Positions 56,244-64,000 of a DNA stretch of 64,000 nucleotides are shown in pieces (position 1 is the stretch's first letter; each line of letters begins with the position of its first letter). A program made the translations under genes and the position numbers. This stretch comes from Spectribacter acetivorans (GTDB lineage Bacteria; Pseudomonadota; Gammaproteobacteria; Nevskiales; Salinisphaeraceae), in contig NZ_JAVRHY010000015.1 in the NCBI RefSeq assembly GCF_031846305.1, positions 3,237 through 67,236 on the forward strand, given 5' to 3'. The notes below the pieces were generated by a model. It was given only the letters and a program-made list of their open reading frames with translations, had not been told where the DNA came from and did not search any database.

Positions 56244-57635
56244 ATGATGGACAACGACCAAGCGGTGGAACTGCCCGGCTGGCGCTGGGGGCCGTTCACC
56301 TTCCGGCTGCCCTTCTACCACACCAAGCTGTACTGGCCGGAGTTTCTCCAGGGCGTGGCCCTGGCCTCGGCCACCGGGCTGGCATTGGTGCCGATCATGA
56401 CCGGCCATTTCGGGCTGACTTTCGAGCAGGCCGTGGCGATGTCGCTGGTGCACATGTTCCTGATCGCGATCGCGCCGATTGCCTTCGGCGAACCCTATGC
56501 CCCCGGCTGGGTGACGCCGGCGCTGCCGCTGGTCCTGACCTTCGTTCTCGGGGGGTATGACACGCCGGTGGAACGCTTCCAGGCCATGACCGCGCTCACG
56601 CTCGTGTTGACCGCAATGCTGGCGGTCCTGGGCATCACCGGGCTGGGTAAACGGTTCATGGAATGGCTGCCCAATGCGCTGAAGGCGGCGATCATCCTGG
56701 GTGCTGCCATCGCCGCCTTCAAGCGGGTATTCGTGGACGATGTCGACGACTACCTGCTGGCCCAACCCATCAGCATCACCCTGGCCTGTGCGGTGTGCCT
56801 GATCTTCATGTTTTCCATTCCGTTCCGGTCGCTGAAACTGCGCTCGCCGATGCTCACCCGGCTGGCCAGTCTCGGCCTGCTGCCGGGCTTTCTGGTGGCA
56901 GCCGCGGTCGGACCGCTGGTGGGCGAGGTCAGCTACGACATCCAGTGGGGGATTCTACTGCCGCCGGTGAATGAGGCGTTCGCCAAGGCCTCGCCGTTCG
57001 TCATCGGCTGGCCCAGTTGGGACATGTTCGTGGCCGCTGTGCCGCTGTCACTGATCACCTACATCCTGCTGTTCGGCGATCTGGTCACCGGCAACGAGAT
57101 CATCCACCAGGCCGAGGATGACCGGCGTGATGATCCGATCAACATCGACACCAGCCGCACCCATCTGTCGCTGGGCATCCGCAACGGACTGATGGGCATT
57201 CTCGCGCCGTTCTTCCCCACCCAGGGCAGTCTCTGGACCGGGGTGCAGGTGATCATCGTGCAGCGCTGGCGCGAAGGCCGGGCGGGCATGAACTCGCTGT
57301 ATAGCGGTACCGCGTCCTACTACTTCATGGGCCTGCCGTTCATCTTCTTCCTGTTGCCGCTGCTGACCGGCCTGCAACCGCTGCTGGGCATCGCCCTGTG
57401 CCTGACGCTGCTGCTCACCGGCTTTGCCTGCGCCTACGTGGCGATGGCCATGTGCACGCATCCCACCGAACGCGGCGTGGTGCTGCTCACCGCCGTGGCC
57501 ATCGCCGTGTTCCCGGCCTGGATTGCGCTGCTGCTGGGGCTGGTGGCAACGCTGGTACTGATCGGCGGCAGCGATGCCGAGGCGATGGAGGAAAAGGTGG
57601 CGGCGGAAGAGGCGAAGCTGCGCCAGAAGGCCTGA
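56244..57635 (+). CDS. multi-pass permease of the NCS2/SulP fold (DUF3360-like)
   Basis: A 463-residue inner-membrane protein, 42 bp after the GST gene; AGGGGGAG precedes ATG 56244. At least 12 hydrophobic segments. Text such as 'FLQGVALASATGLALVPIMT', 'EPYAPGWVTPALPLVLTFV', 'MEWLPNALKAAIILGAAIAA' and 'LLFGDLVTGNEIIHQAEDD' resembles the uncharacterised DUF3360 group, which shares the UraA/SulP-type fold. Substrate unknown; nucleobases or small anions are possible. As last gene of the antiporter-cupin-GST array it may export or import a detoxification-related solute, but the gap allows its own promoter. Confidence 0.7.
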   Translation: MMDNDQAVELPGWRWGPFTFRLPFYHTKLYWPEFLQGVALASATGLALVPIMTGHFGLTFEQAVAMSLVHMFLIAIAPIAFGEPYAPGWVTPALPLVLTFVLGGYDTPVERFQAMTALTLVLTAMLAVLGITGLGKRFMEWLPNALKAAIILGAAIAAFKRVFVDDVDDYLLAQPISITLACAVCLIFMFSIPFRSLKLRSPMLTRLASLGLLPGFLVAAAVGPLVGEVSYDIQWGILLPPVNEAFAKASPFVIGWPSWDMFVAAVPLSLITYILLFGDLVTGNEIIHQAEDDRRDDPINIDTSRTHLSLGIRNGLMGILAPFFPTQGSLWTGVQVIIVQRWREGRAGMNSLYSGTASYYFMGLPFIFFLLPLLTGLQPLLGIALCLTLLLTGFACAYVAMAMCTHPTERGVVLLTAVAIAVFPAWIALLLGLVATLVLIGGSDAEAMEEKVAAEEAKLRQKA

Positions 57636-57642
57636 CCCGGCG

Positions 57643-58656
57643 TCAGTCGATCCACATGGCATCGCCGTAGGACAGGAAACGGTAATCGTTGGCGACCGCA
57701 TGCCGGTAGGCGTCGAGTACCGACTGGCGCCCGGCAAACGCGCAGACCAGCATCAGCAGGGTGGATTCCGGCTCGTGAAAGTTGGTGAGCAGGGCGTCCA
57801 CCACCCGAAACCGGTAACCCGGCTTGATGAACAGCCGGGTTTCGTCGGCGAACGGCGTCAGTTCGCCGTCGGCTGCCGCGGCCTCCAGGCTGCGGACCAC
57901 GGTGGTGCCCACTGCCACGACCCGGCCGCCGGCGCGTCGGGTGGCGTTGATGCGCTCGACCAGATCGACGCCGATGATGACCCGTTCGGCATGGAGCTGG
58001 TGCCGTGACAGGTCCTGGGTGCGCACTCGCTGATAGGTGCCGGCGCCCACGTGCAGGGTGAGGTAGTCGATACCGACACCGCGGGCCCGCATCGCGTCGA
58101 GCAGGGCGTCGTCGAAATGGAGCCCGGCGGTGGGTGCGGCCACGGCGCCGGGCTCTCGTGCCCAGACGGTTTGATAGCGCTCGCGGTCGGTGTGTTCGTC
58201 CGGCCGGCGAATATAGGGAGGCAAGGGGATATGGCCGTGCTCGGCCAGCAGCGCCTCTAGCTCGCCGGTTGTCAGCTGCAGCAGGAACAGTTCGTCGTCG
58301 CGGCCGCCTACCGTGAGCCGGAACTCGCCCACGATCAGTTCGGTGCCCGGCTTTGGCGTCTTGCTGGCCCGGATCTTGGCCGAAAAGCGCTGATTGCCCA
58401 GCACCCGCTCCACGAATATCTCCACCGCCCCGCCGCTGGCCTTGCGGCCATGCAGCCGGGCCGGAATCACCCGTGTGTCGTTGAGCACCAGCAGATCGCC
58501 CGGCGCCAGCAGCGTCGGCAAATCGGTAATGTGCCGGTCGGTGCAGCGACCCGTGGCCCGCTCAAGATGTAGCAGGCGGCTGTCGCCTCGCCGCGCCGGC
58601 GGTCGCTGGGCGATGCAGGTGTCGGGCAGGTCGTAATGAAAGTCGGAACGGCGCAT
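57643..58656 (-). CDS. queA: S-adenosylmethionine:tRNA ribosyltransferase-isomerase
   Basis: A 337-residue enzyme from ATG 58656. QueA signatures run throughout: 'MRRSDFHYDLPDTCIAQRP' N-terminus, 'DLLVLNDTRVIPARLHG', 'YIRRPDEHTDRERYQTVWA', 'GAVAAPTAGLHFDDALLDAM', 'LHVGAGTYQRVRTQDLSRHQ' and 'LLTNFHEPESTLLMLVCAFA' with the terminal 'YRFLSYGDAMWI'. It converts preQ1 to epoxyqueuosine in tRNA. In most gammaproteobacteria queA precedes tgt and yajC-secDF; here the downstream gene is the convergent permease, so tgt must be elsewhere. Single-copy housekeeping gene. Confidence 0.97.
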   Translation of the reverse strand: MRRSDFHYDLPDTCIAQRPPARRGDSRLLHLERATGRCTDRHITDLPTLLAPGDLLVLNDTRVIPARLHGRKASGGAVEIFVERVLGNQRFSAKIRASKTPKPGTELIVGEFRLTVGGRDDELFLLQLTTGELEALLAEHGHIPLPPYIRRPDEHTDRERYQTVWAREPGAVAAPTAGLHFDDALLDAMRARGVGIDYLTLHVGAGTYQRVRTQDLSRHQLHAERVIIGVDLVERINATRRAGGRVVAVGTTVVRSLEAAAADGELTPFADETRLFIKPGYRFRVVDALLTNFHEPESTLLMLVCAFAGRQSVLDAYRHAVANDYRFLSYGDAMWID

Positions 58657-58732
58657 GGCGGCGCATGGTAGCGCCAATCAACCCGGCCAGGCAGTAGAAT
58701 GGCTGCCGTTTTTCACCGGAGCGATTGTCGCG

Positions 58733-59485
58733 ATGCTCAACACGCTTTCTTCGACCCTTGCCAGCACGGCTCGTGCCTGGCGTGGCTCGCTTGCCTTCAA
58801 GCCGGCCTCGCGCCAGCCAGAGAAACTTCTTGAGCTCTACGAATTCGAGGGCTGCCCGTTCTGTCGGTTAGTGCGCGAAACGATCACCGAACTGGACCTG
58901 GACGTGTTGATCAAGCCCTGCCCGAAGGGCGGTACCCGGTTCCGGCCGGAGGCCGAGCGGCTCGGCGGCAAGGCGCAGTTCCCGTACCTGGTGGACCCGA
59001 ACACCGGCCGTCAGCTCTACGAATCCAGCGACATCATCGACTATCTGTATGCCGAGTACGCCGGTCGCCCGGCGCCGGCGCGGCCGCTGGGTGGTGCAGT
59101 CGCGGTGATGGGGTCGAATGCGGCCACCCTGTTGCGGGGTTTGCGCGGTATGCGGCGCCGGCCGGCACGAGTGCCGGATCAGCCCCTGGCGTTGTACAGC
59201 TTCGAGTCCAGTCCGTTCTCGCGGCCGGTGCGCGAGCTGCTGTGTGAAATGGAAATTCCCTACATCCTGCGCAGTTTCGGCAAGGCGGTGCCGCAGGAAA
59301 TCGGCCCGCCCTGGGTGCGCACGCGCTTCTTCCCGGACATGCCGGTTTGCGGCCGCAACCGCCGGGCCATGCATGAGCAGACCGGCCGGTTGCAGGTACC
59401 GTACCTGGTGGATCCCAACAACCGGCAAGCGCTGTATGAGTCCGACGCGATCATGTCCTATCTGAAGACGACCTACGCTGCCTGA
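58733..59485 (+). CDS. protein with two tandem GST N-terminal/glutaredoxin-like domains
   Basis: A 250-residue protein from ATG 58733. Residues 31-115 are a thioredoxin-fold GST_N domain with the redox motif Cys41-Pro-Phe-Cys44 and 'FPYLVDPNTGRQLYESSDII' (cis-Pro and Glu-Ser). Residues 150-250 repeat the same domain ('LYSFESSPFSRPVRELLCEM', 'VPYLVDPNNRQALYESDAIM'), but the Cys pair is replaced by Ser160-Pro-Phe-Ser163. A basic 30-residue linker joins them. An N-terminal helix (1-25) may be amphipathic. No GST C-terminal domain is present. It is likely a glutathione-linked disulfide oxidoreductase with one active and one structural domain. Confidence 0.82.
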   Translation: MLNTLSSTLASTARAWRGSLAFKPASRQPEKLLELYEFEGCPFCRLVRETITELDLDVLIKPCPKGGTRFRPEAERLGGKAQFPYLVDPNTGRQLYESSDIIDYLYAEYAGRPAPARPLGGAVAVMGSNAATLLRGLRGMRRRPARVPDQPLALYSFESSPFSRPVRELLCEMEIPYILRSFGKAVPQEIGPPWVRTRFFPDMPVCGRNRRAMHEQTGRLQVPYLVDPNNRQALYESDAIMSYLKTTYAA

Positions 59486-59530
59486 ACCGCGGAAACGCCC
59501 CATGGGATTTCCGCGAATGCTGTCGCATTC

Positions 59531-59576
59531 TCGCAATGACGGTTTCGGGGATCGGCATCATCCCTCGTCATTGCGA
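59531..59576. repeat. inverted repeat TCGCAATGACG / CGTCATTGCGA
   Basis: Perfect 11-base inverted repeat (59531-59541 and 59566-59576) separated by 24 bp, in the 214-bp gap between the tandem GST-N gene and the glycine-zipper lipoprotein gene. The CATTGCGAG core is a common dispersed repeat in proteobacterial genomes. No gene is supported in the gap. Confidence 0.6.
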
Positions 59577-59699
59577 GCGGCCGCAGACCGCGCGGCAGTC
59601 TCTTCGGTGCGATATCACTTGCGGTTGTGTTGCCACCTGCCGTGGAAGCGGCGGATAGTGCTCATTGAATTCAGTGGCAGAAGCAAGGTCCAATAAGTC

Positions 59700-60122
59700 A
59701 TGAACGCCCGGCTTTTCACATCGGTCCGTCTGTCCGTTCTGACCCTGGCACTACTTGCCGTGTCCGCTTGCGCCAATCAGCGGCCGGTGATCTATCCCGA
59801 GGGCGGCCGCAGCACCTCGGCCGGTTCGCAGCGGGCCGTTGACCAGTGCATGGCCATGGCCGAGGCCAACGGCCTGGATTACAGCGACGGCGACGTGGCT
59901 GGTCGCACGGTCCGGGGTGGCGTGATCGGCGGTGCCGGAGGCGCAGCAGTTGGCGCGGTATTCGGCGATGTCGGCCGCGGCGCCGGTGCCGGGGCGGCGC
60001 ACGGGGCTGCCACCGGGCTGTTCAGCGGCCTGTTCGCCCGTGGCACACCGGACCCGGTTTATCGCAACTTCGTCAATCGCTGCCTGCGCGACCGCGGTTA
60101 CGATCCGATTGGCTGGCGCTGA
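59700..60122 (+). CDS. glycine-zipper lipoprotein
   Basis: A 140-residue protein from ATG 59700. Residues 1-25 are a lipoprotein signal; lipobox VSAC gives Cys24. A central Gly/Ala-rich segment (about 72-112: 'GGVIGGAGGAAVGAVFGDVG', 'GAGAGAAHGAATGLFSGLF') is a glycine zipper, a helix-packing membrane element seen in outer-membrane lipoproteins of the Rickettsia 17-kDa/SlyB type. Two flanking Cys (in 'VDQCMAMAE' and 'NRCLRDRGYD') may form a disulfide that holds the hairpin. The final 'YDPIGWR' is a typical ending. Likely an envelope-integrity protein. Confidence 0.82.
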   Translation: MNARLFTSVRLSVLTLALLAVSACANQRPVIYPEGGRSTSAGSQRAVDQCMAMAEANGLDYSDGDVAGRTVRGGVIGGAGGAAVGAVFGDVGRGAGAGAAHGAATGLFSGLFARGTPDPVYRNFVNRCLRDRGYDPIGWR

Positions 60123-60128
60123 GCCCGT

Positions 60129-60596
60129 TTACTGTGGTGTTGACAGGTCGTCCAGCGGCTGCGGGTCGTCCACGTAATCGCTGAACGACAGCGCCTGGTC
60201 GTTGATGTCGTCGGGGTCCACCTGTACTAGGAAATCCCCGAACCGCGTGCCCTGATCCTCGCGGCGGCCGTCGCCGTCGAGATCGCCCACGGCGAAGGCC
60301 GTATCTGCCGGGGTCGCGGGCATGGCGGACGGCGGCTCGGGCGCCAGCAGAGCGCCCACCAGCGGAATCCCGCCCAGCAGATCGCCGATGCCGGAGCCTC
60401 CGGCCGACGCGGGATTTGCGAGCGGGGTTGCCGTCATGCCGGCACCCAGCAGCGGCTGACCGGCCAGCGCCACGCGTAGCGGCGTGTCGGCATCGGCGAG
60501 CTGGATATCCACCAGCGGTGACTCGTTCTGGGCGTGGGCCGTTCCCAGGGTCGGGAGCAGAATGGCGGCGGTCAGCAGCGTGTATTTGATGGACAT
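60129..60596 (-). CDS. exported hypothetical protein with EF-hand-like loop
   Basis: A 155-residue protein from ATG 60596. Residues 1-22 are a Sec signal peptide with cleavage after 'THAQ'-like Ala-His-Ala. The mature part is Pro/Ala/Gly rich (about 55-95) and then contains 'FAVGDLDGDGRREDQGTRFG', an Asp-x-Asp-Gly-Asp-Gly calcium-loop pattern, and an acidic end. No known domain. The frame is open upstream to 60884 but that overlaps the SRPBCC gene and lacks similarity. Expression with the upstream SRPBCC gene (65-bp gap) is possible. Confidence 0.6.
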   Translation of the reverse strand: MSIKYTLLTAAILLPTLGTAHAQNESPLVDIQLADADTPLRVALAGQPLLGAGMTATPLANPASAGGSGIGDLLGGIPLVGALLAPEPPSAMPATPADTAFAVGDLDGDGRREDQGTRFGDFLVQVDPDDINDQALSFSDYVDDPQPLDDLSTPQ

Positions 60597-60661
60597 GGCG
60601 GGAACCGGATCGGGCGTTATCCCCACTTTACCCCCGCTGCCGTGATTGGCAAGCAGCCCGG

Positions 60662-61306
60662 TTACCGGCGTCGGCGGAAAAGCCGTGCCGGCAGCCCCAG
60701 TGCATTGCGAACCGCGCCCATCAGGCGGGCCCCGGCGTAGGGCAGCAGCCGTCGGGGCGGGGGTTGTGCGCGTCCGGATGCCCGCTGCGCGGGTGGTGCC
60801 GACGCGGCCGGGGCGCCGGTGCTGGCCGATGCGGGCAGGGAGTGGCGCCAGCGCGGATGACCGGCTTCCAGCGAGCGTTTCCACAACAATAGTGCGGTGC
60901 CATAGACCGCGGTCAGCGCCACACTGGCGCTACGCTCGATCAGCCCGGCGCCGATCGGGGACCGGGCGCGGAAACGTGATACCCACTGGATTTCGGTGCC
61001 GCCGGCCACTTCCCGCAGCCGCAGCTCGGCGCCCAGATGGTGGATCGGAAAGGGCACGCGGATCATGCGCCAGGCCAGCCGGTGTGGCGGATCGAATTCG
61101 GTGATGCGCTCCACCAGGGTGCCGAACGTTAGCGCGATCTCGCGTTCGGCGCCGGTGCCCTGGCGTTCGGTGGTCCCTTCACGCAGCAGGCGGGCCCGGC
61201 GCACGCCCGGCAGCCGGGCGTAATTGTCCAGATTCGCCACGTGATCGAACACGGCCTGCACGGGGGCGGCTATCTGCCGCCGGATGCGGATGACGCGAAA
61301 GGGCAT
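60662..61306 (-). CDS. SRPBCC (START/polyketide cyclase-like) family protein
   Basis: A 214-residue protein from ATG 61306. Residues 1-150 form the helix-grip fold: 'IRRQIAAPVQAVFDHVANLD' (start strand and helix), 'LPGVRRARLLREGTTERQGT', 'PHRLAWRMIRVPFPIHHLGA' and 'GGTEIQWVSRFRARSPIGAG'. The long C-terminal tail is Pro/Ala/Arg rich and probably disordered. Such domains bind hydrophobic ligands. The ligand is unknown. It follows the rhodanese gene by 6 bases, indicating an operon. Confidence 0.8.
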   Translation of the reverse strand: MPFRVIRIRRQIAAPVQAVFDHVANLDNYARLPGVRRARLLREGTTERQGTGAEREIALTFGTLVERITEFDPPHRLAWRMIRVPFPIHHLGAELRLREVAGGTEIQWVSRFRARSPIGAGLIERSASVALTAVYGTALLLWKRSLEAGHPRWRHSLPASASTGAPAASAPPAQRASGRAQPPPRRLLPYAGARLMGAVRNALGLPARLFRRRR

Positions 61307-61312
61307 CAGGGG

Positions 61313-61684
61313 CTAGGTTCCGTCGGTCGGCAGCAACTCGCGCAACGCCCGCCAGCCGCCATCCACCGATACGACCCGGGCGTAGCCCATGGTGCGCAGG
61401 GCGTCCGCGGCCAGGGCCGAGCGGTACCCGCCGCCGCAATACAGATACAACGGCTGCTGCGGGTCGGGATGCCGCGCTTCGATGTCGCGCTCGATCACGC
61501 CCTTGCCCAGGTGTTCTGCGCCGGTGACATGGCCGGCCGCGTACTCGGATTCCTCGCGCACGTCGATCAGTGCGGCATCGGGTTCGCGGGCCAGTGCGTC
61601 GGCCAGGTCGGCGGCGTCGATTTCCGCCACGCGGGCGCGGGCCTGCGCCACCAGCGCCAGAAAACCGGGCGAATGGTCACTCAT
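61313..61684 (-). CDS. rhodanese-like sulfurtransferase
   Basis: A 123-residue single rhodanese domain from ATG 61684. 'ALIDVREESEYAAGHVTGAE' is the CH2A motif and the active-site loop is 'LYLYCGGGYRSALAADAL', with the persulfide-forming Cys followed by Gly-Gly-Gly-Tyr-Arg. The family transfers sulfane sulfur to thiophilic acceptors; the loop differs from thiosulfate-specific rhodaneses (Cys-x-x-Gly-x-Arg). It is the first gene of a small minus-strand group with the SRPBCC gene, divergent from the acyl-CoA dehydrogenase gene 119 bp away. Confidence 0.9.
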   Translation of the reverse strand: MSDHSPGFLALVAQARARVAEIDAADLADALAREPDAALIDVREESEYAAGHVTGAEHLGKGVIERDIEARHPDPQQPLYLYCGGGYRSALAADALRTMGYARVVSVDGGWRALRELLPTDGT

Positions 61685-61803
61685 CGGCGGCGTCGGGGAG
61701 GGACGTTCTCATCGCGTAAGTGTGCCTCGAAAGCCCGGGCCAATACGAGCATCCCGAGCCCCGGGTTGGCTACACTTGCGCCCTGTTTCAGAATCCTGCC
61801 GCC

Positions 61804-63591
<1,788 letters not shown>

Positions 63592-63640
63592 CGCAGAACT
63601 CTAACCGGGAGTCGGTTGCGGCAAGGGCGTTTGTAATGAA

Positions 63641-63738
63641 ATCCTCTCGTCCCTTGGGGAGAGAGTTAGAGAGAGGGGATTCACCAACCGCCCTCTCCCT
63701 GGTCCTCTCCCGCAAGCGGGAGCGGGGGCGGGCGATTC
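63641..63738. repeat. CCCTCTCCC-type repeat cluster at the right end
   Basis: Composite of CCTCTC and GAGAGG arms, including CTCTCCCGC-AAG-CGGGAG-type hairpin (about 63706-63722), in the 266-bp gap after the large acyl-CoA dehydrogenase gene, the longest gene-free stretch in the window. It resembles copies at 794, 18984 and 27089. No gene is supported here. Confidence 0.65.
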
Positions 63739-63778
63739 GCGCAAACGGAGCAATCCCGGTGTCCCCCGCGCCATGCGC

Positions 63779-63800
63779 GGCGGGCTGAAGCCCGCCCTAC
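63779..63800. repeat. GTAGGGC-type hairpin repeat, copy 5
   Basis: Perfect hairpin GGCGGGC (63779-63785), TGAA loop, GCCCGCC (63790-63796), followed by CTAC. It is the best-conserved copy of this family in the window. Confidence 0.75.
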
Positions 63801-63857
63801 GAGAGCATGTACCCAGCCTGACGCGAGGCCGTTATCGAAGCCGAACCGCGTCGCCCA

Positions 63858-64000
63858 TCACGCCGCTCCGACTTCCGCCTCCGTCCCACGCACCGCCGCA
63901 TCCAGCTCATCCAGCGCCTCGCCGGTATACACCGCAATCCGCTGCATGTGCGGCAGGCTGTCGCGGCAGCCGGTAAAACCCAGATTCGACTTGCCGTCGG
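63858..64000 (-). CDS. C-terminal fragment of an unidentified protein, truncated by window edge
   Basis: The minus strand is open from the right edge to TGA at 63858-63860, giving 46 C-terminal residues beginning 'DGKSNLGFTGCRDSLPHMQR' and ending in an acidic Ala/Glu tail. The 5' part lies outside the window. Codon composition (G/C at third positions) and the position after repeats favour a real gene. I do not recognise the family. Confidence 0.5.
   Translation of the reverse strand, partial: DGKSNLGFTGCRDSLPHMQRIAVYTGEALDELDAAVRGTEAEVGAA

Overview
The window is GC-rich, densely coded chromosomal DNA with about 63 protein genes or gene fragments, short intergenic gaps and no rRNA, tRNA, phage, transposase or CRISPR array that I could see. 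No stretch longer than about 270 bp lacks a gene. Gene content (red-type RuBisCO with CbbX and CbbR, YaiL/DUF2058, YbaN, QueA, LigE, KefB/C-type antiporter, DesT/DesCB-like desaturase, PA0069-family radical SAM protein with an E. coli-type LexA box) points to a free-living gammaproteobacterium with autotrophic capacity. A Salinisphaera-like halotolerant marine lineage is plausible, but that is inference without a database search.

Region by region. 1-9.8 kb: two pirin genes (the second broken by one extra base), a crotonase, a NYN-LOTUS protein, a SodC-like lipoprotein overlapping a DUF3015-like lipoprotein gene, a DhlA-type haloalkane dehalogenase, an orphan ParA, a Gdx/SugE exporter and a tightly overlapped phosphoesterase / periplasmic DNA ligase (LigE) / NlpC set. 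9.8-14.8 kb: a minus-strand operon running oligopeptidase B, SLC13-type transporter, YbaN, aldo/keto reductase. 14.9-22.9 kb: lipid genes, including an AGPS-like flavoprotein, a macro domain protein, and a DesT-like regulator divergent from a ferredoxin reductase and an acyl desaturase. 23-30.1 kb: carbon fixation, with class I aldolase, cbbR divergent from cbbL-cbbS-cbbX, then propionyl-CoA synthetase. 30-41.4 kb: acyl-CoA metabolism, small regulators, a CPA2 antiporter and a YaiL homologue. 41.4-43.6 kb: the most unusual locus, a PA0069-family radical SAM gene whose [4Fe-4S] cysteine motif is interrupted by a 347-residue LAGLIDADG intein and whose start codon abuts a perfect LexA-type palindrome. 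43.6-52 kb: an Asp-nucleophile hydrolase, an SDR, a DUF2914-type membrane protein, an acyl-ACP desaturase, lactate-monooxygenase-like and glyoxalase I genes, and a large 5'-nucleotidase-like lipoprotein. 52-57.6 kb: a KefB/C-like antiporter co-directional with a cupin, a GST and a permease, opposite an MBL hydrolase. 57.6-64 kb: queA, a tandem GST-N protein, small exported proteins, a rhodanese and a large acyl-CoA dehydrogenase.

Functionally the window combines CO2 fixation (cbbLSX with aldolase; no prk here), fatty acid desaturation and oxidation (two desaturase systems, two acyl-CoA dehydrogenases, CoA transferase, thioesterases, PrpE), and electrophile and oxidative stress handling (KefB/C with GST, glyoxalase I, SodC-like, pirins). 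Two families of short palindromic repeats are scattered in the intergenic regions, as is usual for REP-like elements.
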